This document shows, piece after piece, positions 6,400 through 10,628 of a DNA stretch of 10,628 nt; position 1 is the stretch's first letter, and each line of letters starts with the position of its first letter. Location of the stretch: the NCBI GenBank assembly GCA_027297825.1, contig JAPUHH010000114.1, positions 1-10,628 on the forward strand, in the 5' to 3' direction. The notes beneath the pieces were generated by a model. That model saw nothing but the letters and a program-made list of their open reading frames with translations. It was not told the DNA's origin and ran no database searches. The translations under genes were made by a program, and so were the position numbers. Source of the stretch: Gammaproteobacteria bacterium. Lineage in GTDB: Bacteria; Pseudomonadota; Gammaproteobacteria; UBA4575.

Positions 6400-6705
6400 T
6401 AAAGTTTTCTCTGCTTAAAAATAGGTCGAAGAGTATGCATAGATTATTTCGCTTCATGAGCTGAACTTAAGCCGTCATTATTCTCTGATATTGCTAAAAT
6501 TAATATATCTGGCGATCAAAATTTAATCAAGTTCGAGCTTATATCTATGCCATTTTACATGAATAAGCCATGCTTGACTGTAAACAGAAGATTCAGTACC
6601 TAAATAATTTTCAAAAATAGTCATTGATCTTTCTCAAAACAAATACTCAATCAAAACGGTTAATGATTTGGGCAGTGCCTGCTATGGAAAAAATATCCAT
6701 ATTAA
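6400..6705. other. AT-rich intergenic region upstream of the coiled-coil gene
   Basis: No frame with coding character is seen on either strand. The region presumably holds the leftward promoter of the coiled-coil gene. I find TTGACT at 6574-6579 on the plus strand but no acceptable -10 box at the right distance, so I do not call a promoter. A short frame starting at ATG 6684 stops after ten codons. No strong hairpin is visible. Confidence 0.5.
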
Positions 6706-6984
6706 ATGGGGTATAACGCCAGCAAAGGATTAAAAAAGCAGACTTTCACCATAGAAATTAGTCAATATGAACCAGATCAAGTTATTACATGGGCTGTGAA
6801 TTTCGATCGAAGGACCACTGAAAGTGAAAACACCACTTTCATCCCAACAGGCCTCCATTTAACTTGTAAATTAAAGCCTAAAAATGAATATATATTGGCA
6901 TTGTTAGACGTAGACTATGAAATTGAAGCCTCATTGGTGGTTAAAATCTTATTTAAAACAGTATTCCGTATGCAACTAATCTGA
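6706..6984 (+). CDS. Doubtful 92-residue hypothetical protein
   Basis: I do not recognise this frame. The predicted protein has no signal peptide. It has alternating hydrophobic and polar residues suggesting beta strands (T-F-T-I-E-I-S, then L-H-L-T-C-K-L-K-P-K, then Y-I-L-A-L-L-D-V-D-Y-E-I-E) and a hydrophobic C-terminal part. A stop codon TAA (6703-6705) sits directly before the ATG, so the start cannot be further upstream. No Shine-Dalgarno sequence precedes it. The base composition is AT-rich like the flanking non-coding DNA. The strand-rich pattern with a short polar loop is loosely like SecB-type or SRPBCC-type small domains, but I cannot support either. It could be a genuine orphan gene, the remains of a larger one, or a chance frame. 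Confidence 0.3.
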   Translation: MGYNASKGLKKQTFTIEISQYEPDQVITWAVNFDRRTTESENTTFIPTGLHLTCKLKPKNEYILALLDVDYEIEASLVVKILFKTVFRMQLI

Positions 6985-7065
6985 ATTTGTCGCGTGTTAG
7001 AAGAAGTTAGAAAAGATATTTAACATTCAGAATGGATAAAAGGGCTTTGATCCCATTAATGAAAA

Positions 7066-8016
7066 ATGAAAAAAATCTTAATTACAGGTGCAGCTGGGCA
7101 AATTGGATCTGAATTGACGGAGCTGTTACGTAATAAATATGGCAATGAGAATGTAATTGCCACAATACATAATCAATCGAATAAAGAATCTCCTATAGCT
7201 AAGCCTTTCGGCAGACTAGATAGTAGAGATCAAGGTTCATTAAAAGAAATTGTCAATAATGAAAAAATCGATACAGTCTTCCATTTAGCATCTCTACTTT
7301 CAGCAAAAGCAGAAGAAAATCCTCAACTCGCTTGGGATGTAAACGCAAATGGATTGGTGAATGTACTGGAAGTGGCACGCATGTATAACTGTGCCATATT
7401 CTTTCCAAGTTCTATCGGCGCATTTGGCCCCGGTACGCCACGTGATAATACCCCGCAAATAACTATTCAACGACCGAATACCATATATGGAATAAGTAAA
7501 CTAAGTGGCGAGTTACTGTGCGATTATTACTACAATCGTTATGGTGTAGAAGCACGAGGCGTACGTTACCCTGGCATCATTTCCTATCAAGCCATGCCGG
7601 GTGGAGGAACAACCGATTATGCAGTGCACATGTTTTATGCTGCATTACAAGACAGACAATATGACTGCTATCTTAAACCCGCAACCATGCTCGATATGAT
7701 GTACATGCCAGATGCACTCCATGCAGCAGTAACCCTTATGCAAGCGGATAGCAAAAAGTTGCAGTATCGCAATGCATACAACGTGACTGCGATGAACCTT
7801 ACCCCACAAGAGCTCGCTGCTGAAATTAAAAAACACATACCAGAGTTCGAAGTGAACTATAAAATCGACCCAGTACGTCAGGCCATTGCAGATTCTTGGC
7901 CCAACTATATGGGTGATAGTGCTGCTCGCAACGAATGGGGTTGGCAACCCACCTACACACTCTCGACTATGGTTGAAGATATGTTGCAACAACTTGCAAA
8001 AAAGTTAGAAAGCTAA
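7066..8016 (+). CDS. L-threonine 3-dehydrogenase, SDR (NAD-dependent epimerase-like) type
   Basis: Predicted cytosolic NAD+-dependent enzyme oxidising L-threonine to 2-amino-3-ketobutyrate (EC 1.1.1.103). This is the extended short-chain dehydrogenase form, unrelated to the zinc-dependent Tdh of E. coli. Seen: Rossmann motif T-G-A-A-G-Q-I-G with G8, G11 and G14; the D-x-V-F-H-L-A-S-L-L-S segment with A-x-x-N-P; catalytic S115/S116 in F-F-P-S-S-I-G-A-F-G; and Y141-x-x-x-K145 in Y-G-I-S-K. Substrate-side features typical of this enzyme are R-Y-P-G-I-I-S, then the P-G-G-G-T-T-D-Y-A segment, and M-L-D-M-M-Y-M-P-D-A. The C-terminal R-Q-A-I-A-D-S-W-P is also characteristic. The 316 residues match the family. 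The ribosome-binding site is weak. The strongest support for the substrate is the next gene, 12 bases downstream, which encodes the enzyme for the following step. Other sugar epimerases share the fold but not these C-terminal motifs. Confidence 0.9.
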   Translation: MKKILITGAAGQIGSELTELLRNKYGNENVIATIHNQSNKESPIAKPFGRLDSRDQGSLKEIVNNEKIDTVFHLASLLSAKAEENPQLAWDVNANGLVNVLEVARMYNCAIFFPSSIGAFGPGTPRDNTPQITIQRPNTIYGISKLSGELLCDYYYNRYGVEARGVRYPGIISYQAMPGGGTTDYAVHMFYAALQDRQYDCYLKPATMLDMMYMPDALHAAVTLMQADSKKLQYRNAYNVTAMNLTPQELAAEIKKHIPEFEVNYKIDPVRQAIADSWPNYMGDSAARNEWGWQPTYTLSTMVEDMLQQLAKKLES

Positions 8017-8028
8017 ATGGTGTAGCAA

Positions 8029-9246
8029 ATGGCGCTTAAAAAAATAGAACCGTTGCTAACCAAGCATGTTGAGCAACTTAAAAGCCAAGGAATCTCAAAA
8101 GGCAAAGAAAAAGCAGTTACGGGTAAACAAGCTGCAAAAGATGGCTTTAGCGAACGATATTTTTTGCAGGGTTACGAAGATCGCGCCTTTTTAAGAATGA
8201 ATTCCAATTCCTATTTAGGCTTTACAGATCATCCAAAAATCATCGAAGCTGAAACCAAAGCCGCAGAACAATTTGGCACAGGGCCCGGAGCGGTACGCTT
8301 CATCAGCGGAACCTATCAACCTCATATTGAATTAGAAAAAAGGCTGGCTGAATTTCATCATCGAGAAGCATGCATGATCATGAGTTCAGCCTATGCCACC
8401 GTAATGGGGGTGTTGCCACAGTTTATCAATGAACACACATTAGTCATAAGTGATGCGTTAAATCATAACTGCATCATCAATGCGATACGTTTATCAGGCA
8501 CAGGTAAAAAGACAATTTATCCTCATCTTGATCTGCAAGTGTTAAATACGACGCTTGAATCAAATATAGGTAAAGTGAATCGTGTCTGTGTAGTGACCGA
8601 TGGCATTTTTAGCATGCGCGGCGACCATGCGCCCTTGCATGAGCTTAAAGCCATATGCTCACGCCATGAAGAACACTATGAAGAAGGTGTAATACTAATC
8701 GTTGATGATTCACATGGTGTAGGTGCATTGGGTAAAAGTGGACGCGGGACCGAAGAGCTTACCAATGCAAAAGCCGATATCCTCATCGCAACGCTAGGTA
8801 AAGCCTTTGGTGTAAATGGTGGGTATATCGTATCGAATAAAGCAGTAATCGATTATTTAAAAGAGACTGCACCGCTTTATATTTACTCCAACCCCATTAC
8901 TCCAGCAGAAGCGGCCGCGACACTACAAGCCTTAAATATTATAGATAGTGCCGAAGGCAAAAAATTACTATCAAACCTACGTAACCTGACCGCAAAATTA
9001 CGCAGCGGTTTAGTAAAACAGGGATTTGAAACGATCGAGGGCGAACACCCCATCGTGCCAATCTTAATACGCGATACGCATAAAACTTCAGCCTTAGTAG
9101 AACACCTATTTACGAATAATGTTCTCATAACGGGCCTTAACTACCCTGTGGTACCCAAAGGCGAAGAAGAAATTAGACTGCAAGTAGCCGCAAATCATAC
9201 AGACAAAGACATTGATTACATATTAAGCATATTAACTAAATTCTAG
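8029..9246 (+). CDS. kbl: Glycine C-acetyltransferase (2-amino-3-ketobutyrate CoA ligase)-like PLP enzyme
   Basis: Alpha-oxoamine synthase family member (fold type I, PLP). It is expected to convert 2-amino-3-ketobutyrate plus CoA to glycine and acetyl-CoA, completing threonine breakdown begun by the preceding gene. Seen: N-S-Y-L-G-F early in the chain, F-G-T-G-P-G-A-V-R-F-I-S-G-T, S-D-A-L-N-H-N-C-I-I-N-A-I-R, T-D-G-I-F-S-M-R-G-D, D226-D-S-H229-G-V-G (cofactor Asp and His) and the Schiff-base lysine K258 in T-L-G-K-A-F-G. Later motifs are Y-S-N-P-I-T-P and L-N-Y-P-V-V-P-K-G. The 405 residues compare with 398 for E. coli Kbl. The sequence is clearly divergent from E. coli Kbl: F-G-T-G-P-G instead of F-G-M-A-S, and N-G-G-Y instead of S-G-G-Y after the lysine region. 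The related enzymes BioF, HemA and SPT are alternatives on sequence alone; the operon context favours Kbl. The 12-base gap and weak ribosome site suggest translational coupling. Confidence 0.83.
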   Translation: MALKKIEPLLTKHVEQLKSQGISKGKEKAVTGKQAAKDGFSERYFLQGYEDRAFLRMNSNSYLGFTDHPKIIEAETKAAEQFGTGPGAVRFISGTYQPHIELEKRLAEFHHREACMIMSSAYATVMGVLPQFINEHTLVISDALNHNCIINAIRLSGTGKKTIYPHLDLQVLNTTLESNIGKVNRVCVVTDGIFSMRGDHAPLHELKAICSRHEEHYEEGVILIVDDSHGVGALGKSGRGTEELTNAKADILIATLGKAFGVNGGYIVSNKAVIDYLKETAPLYIYSNPITPAEAAATLQALNIIDSAEGKKLLSNLRNLTAKLRSGLVKQGFETIEGEHPIVPILIRDTHKTSALVEHLFTNNVLITGLNYPVVPKGEEEIRLQVAANHTDKDIDYILSILTKF

Positions 9247-9255
9247 ATTACTTCT

Positions 9256-9283
9256 TTGAGCATAAGTAAGTGTTAAATACAAT
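9256..9283 (+). promoter_or_regulatory. Candidate promoter for the kinase gene
   Basis: TTGAGC at 9256-9261 (4 of 6 to TTGACA) and TACAAT at 9278-9283 (5 of 6 to TATAAT) are 16 bases apart in the 108-base gap after the PLP enzyme gene. It would give a leader of about 65 bases. No convincing terminator separates the two genes, so read-through from the threonine operon is also possible. Confidence 0.3.
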
Positions 9284-9354
9284 AGTTACTCGCATAAAAA
9301 AGCACAGACTTCTTTAACTTTGGCCAACATATAGTGCTCCAAGTATAAAATCTC

Positions 9355-10233
9355 ATGGCTATGGATCTACACGACTTAGAAGTTAACCTAAACAAATATT
9401 CAGATCATAAAATCAAAATAAATGCGATCACGCCAATGCGTGGTGGTGATATATGTAATGCATATAAGATAGAGGGCCCATCAAAATTATATTTTTTAAA
9501 AACACATCAACCGTCCATGCATAATATGTTGAAATGCGAGGCCAAAAGTTTATCTGCCATTGCAAACACCAACACGATAAAAGTTCCCCAAGCAATAGCA
9601 AACGGACAAACTGCTAGCTATAGTTTTTTATTGCTTGAGTATTTAGATCTCATTGATACAGGTTCACATGCAGCATTGGGAATGGGTCTGGCAAAATTAC
9701 ACCAGCATCACGAAGATTATTTTGGTTGGGATGAAAATAATTGGATCGGAACGACTACACAGCCCAATGATAAAAATGAAGACTGGCTTACATTTTGGTG
9801 TGAAATGCGAATAGGACACCAGATAGATTTAGCTAAATCAAATCATGCCCCTCATACATTGATACAAAATTGCGAAAAGCTGTTAGTTGATATTTCTTCA
9901 TTATATGAAGGCTATGTACCCAAACCTAGTTTACTACATGGCGATTTATGGTCAGGCAACTTTGCCTTTATCCTAGGAGGAACCCCAGTGGTTTATGATC
10001 CTGCAAGTTACTACGGTGATCGTGAAACCGATCTAGCCATGACAGAATTATTTGGTGGCTTTCATCAAGACTTCTACAGTGCCTATAACGAATACTACCC
10101 TATCGATATAGGTTATAGAGTGCGTAAACATTTTTACAACCTCTACCATATTTTAAATCACTTCAATTTATTTGGCGGCGGCTATGCAGCCCAGGCTGAA
10201 AGGCTTTGCTTGAAGGTATTAAGCGAAATTTAG
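9355..10233 (+). CDS. Fructosamine/ketosamine-3-kinase family protein (YniA-like)
   Basis: Small-molecule kinase of the aminoglycoside-phosphotransferase-like fold. Family members phosphorylate the sugar C3 of ketosamine adducts, which then decompose and free the amine, a deglycation repair role; bacterial forms are also active on free fructosamines or ribulosamines. Seen: nucleotide loop G30-G-D-I at the N-terminus, ATP-anchoring K49 in F-L-K-T with E62 as its likely partner, L-A-K-L-H, N-N-W-I-G, catalytic loop H195-G-D197-L-W-S-G-N, and metal-binding D215-P-A-S-Y-Y-G-D-R-E-T-D-L-A-M. The C-terminal R-K-x-x-Y-N-L-Y-H-I-L-N-H-F-N-L-F-G-G-G-Y is highly typical. The 292 residues match YniA (286). 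The start is ATG 9355, with ATG 9361 as an in-frame alternative; neither has a good ribosome-binding site. It follows the threonine operon on the same strand but has its own leader. A functional link to glycine or threonine metabolism is not evident. Confidence 0.92.
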   Translation: MAMDLHDLEVNLNKYSDHKIKINAITPMRGGDICNAYKIEGPSKLYFLKTHQPSMHNMLKCEAKSLSAIANTNTIKVPQAIANGQTASYSFLLLEYLDLIDTGSHAALGMGLAKLHQHHEDYFGWDENNWIGTTTQPNDKNEDWLTFWCEMRIGHQIDLAKSNHAPHTLIQNCEKLLVDISSLYEGYVPKPSLLHGDLWSGNFAFILGGTPVVYDPASYYGDRETDLAMTELFGGFHQDFYSAYNEYYPIDIGYRVRKHFYNLYHILNHFNLFGGGYAAQAERLCLKVLSEI

Positions 10234-10258
10234 TAGTGTTGGTTTGATAAAATTTTAA

Positions 10259-10290
10259 ATGTGGCCGCTTTCAGCCAATTGCAGTCATTC
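10259..10290. repeat. Degenerate copy of the GGCCGCTTTC palindrome
   Basis: The left arm ATGTGGCCGCTTTC followed by loop AGCC shares GGCCGCTTTC with the perfect palindrome at 10506-10539. The right arm (AATTGCAGTCATTC) matches the expected AAAGCGGCCATTC only in part, so the stem is now interrupted. The loop order (AGCCA here, GACCA there) shows both copies have the same orientation. It starts about 25 bases after the kinase stop codon. Confidence 0.55.
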
Positions 10291-10505
10291 TCAATTATTA
10301 TTTTGGAATTGTGATTTTAATTGAATTATCAAATTCGACTTACCTTGGAGTCCTGTCAATAACTGTATTTTATTATCTTGATAAAGGCGGAAAACTTTTC
10401 AGAAACTTCTTCAAAATCTGCTAGCGCACAAGAATATAAGTATTTAAAAACAGGCCCACCTCTGCAATAGTAGTTTTAGTTAATTCAAAAATTGAGAATA
10501 TTAGT

Positions 10506-10539
10506 TGAATGGCCGCTTTCGACCAAAAGCGGCCATTCA
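10506..10539. repeat. Perfect 14-bp inverted repeat, probable intergenic repeat element
   Basis: TGAATGGCCGCTTT (10506-10519), loop CGACCA (10520-10525), AAAGCGGCCATTCA (10526-10539): a perfect 14-bp stem with a 6-base loop. No T-run follows on either side, so it does not look like an intrinsic terminator. A second, degraded copy lies 247 bases to the left. Palindromes with a CCGCTTTCGACC-type core are, as far as I recall, common between genes in many gammaproteobacteria, so a REP-like or MITE-derived unit is likely. Confidence 0.75.
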
Positions 10540-10628
10540 CTTGCGCAACAAAAAATATGATAAAGAAATATAATTACCGTGTACTAAGATATTGGTTAAA
10601 CAATTGTTTTAAATATAGAAAATGGTGC

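Larger units (their letters stand above)
10234..10628. other. Non-coding, AT-rich right end carrying two related palindromes
   Basis: No gene with coding character and a start codon is seen in these 395 bases. The notable content is a degenerate palindrome at about 10259-10290 and a perfect one at 10506-10539, both listed separately, with about 215 bases of AT-rich DNA between them. On the minus strand 10475-10356 is an open stretch of 40 codons between stops without a start codon. Downstream of 10540 nothing is recognisable. No canonical terminator follows the kinase gene unless the first palindrome serves as one. Confidence 0.5.

Noticed and set aside
7645..7992. Minus-strand frame of 115 codons within the threonine dehydrogenase gene
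   Set aside because: Overlaps the conserved C-terminal part of the dehydrogenase, has no ribosome-binding site and resembles no family.
9248..9269. TTACTT / AAGTAA inverted repeat just after the Kbl-like gene
   Set aside because: A 6-bp AT-rich stem with a 10-base loop and no T-run; expected by chance in this sequence.

Overview
The window looks like chromosomal DNA of a gammaproteobacterium with an AT-leaning genome. The best evidence is the ABC-F protein, which follows E. coli YbiT almost motif for motif. The SulP/STAS end, the YniA-like kinase and the helix-hairpin-helix coiled-coil protein fit the same group. I cannot name genus or species. There are no tRNA or rRNA genes, CRISPR arrays, transposases or phage genes. 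Most of the window is ordinary housekeeping or metabolic sequence with loosely packed, mostly single-gene transcription units.

Layout. 1-579 (+) is the C-terminal end of a SulP anion transporter with its STAS domain. 841-2454 (+) is a YbiT-type ABC-F ATPase with a TTG start. 2575-3063 (+) is a lipoprotein of the staphylococcal-nuclease family with its catalytic triad intact. 3098-3346 (-) is a small two-helix membrane protein, convergent with the nuclease. 3585-4340 (+) is a probable GT-A glycosyltransferase with a D-A-D motif. A rho-independent terminator at 4347-4374 works for leftward transcription. 4430-4797 (-) is a broken EamA/DMT transporter remnant. 4798-6399 (-) is a 533-residue coiled-coil protein with a 45-residue internal repeat and a C-terminal helix-hairpin-helix domain. 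6400-7065 is AT-rich and holds one doubtful 92-codon frame. 7066-9246 (+) is a two-gene operon: SDR-type L-threonine 3-dehydrogenase, then a 2-amino-3-ketobutyrate CoA ligase-like enzyme. 9355-10233 (+) is a fructosamine/ketosamine-3-kinase family protein. 10234-10628 is non-coding and carries two related palindromes of a probable dispersed intergenic repeat.

How the genes work together. The only clear functional unit is threonine catabolism: the dehydrogenase makes 2-amino-3-ketobutyrate and the PLP enzyme cleaves it with CoA to glycine and acetyl-CoA. Both steps are encoded 12 bp apart. The kinase downstream has its own 108-bp leader and may be independent. The coiled-coil gene and the EamA remnant probably share one leftward transcript ending at the 4347-4374 hairpin.

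I did not find a convincing undescribed multi-gene system. The most unusual items are the coiled-coil/HHH protein with a recently duplicated repeat, the transporter remnant abutting its stop codon, and the paired palindromes at the right end.
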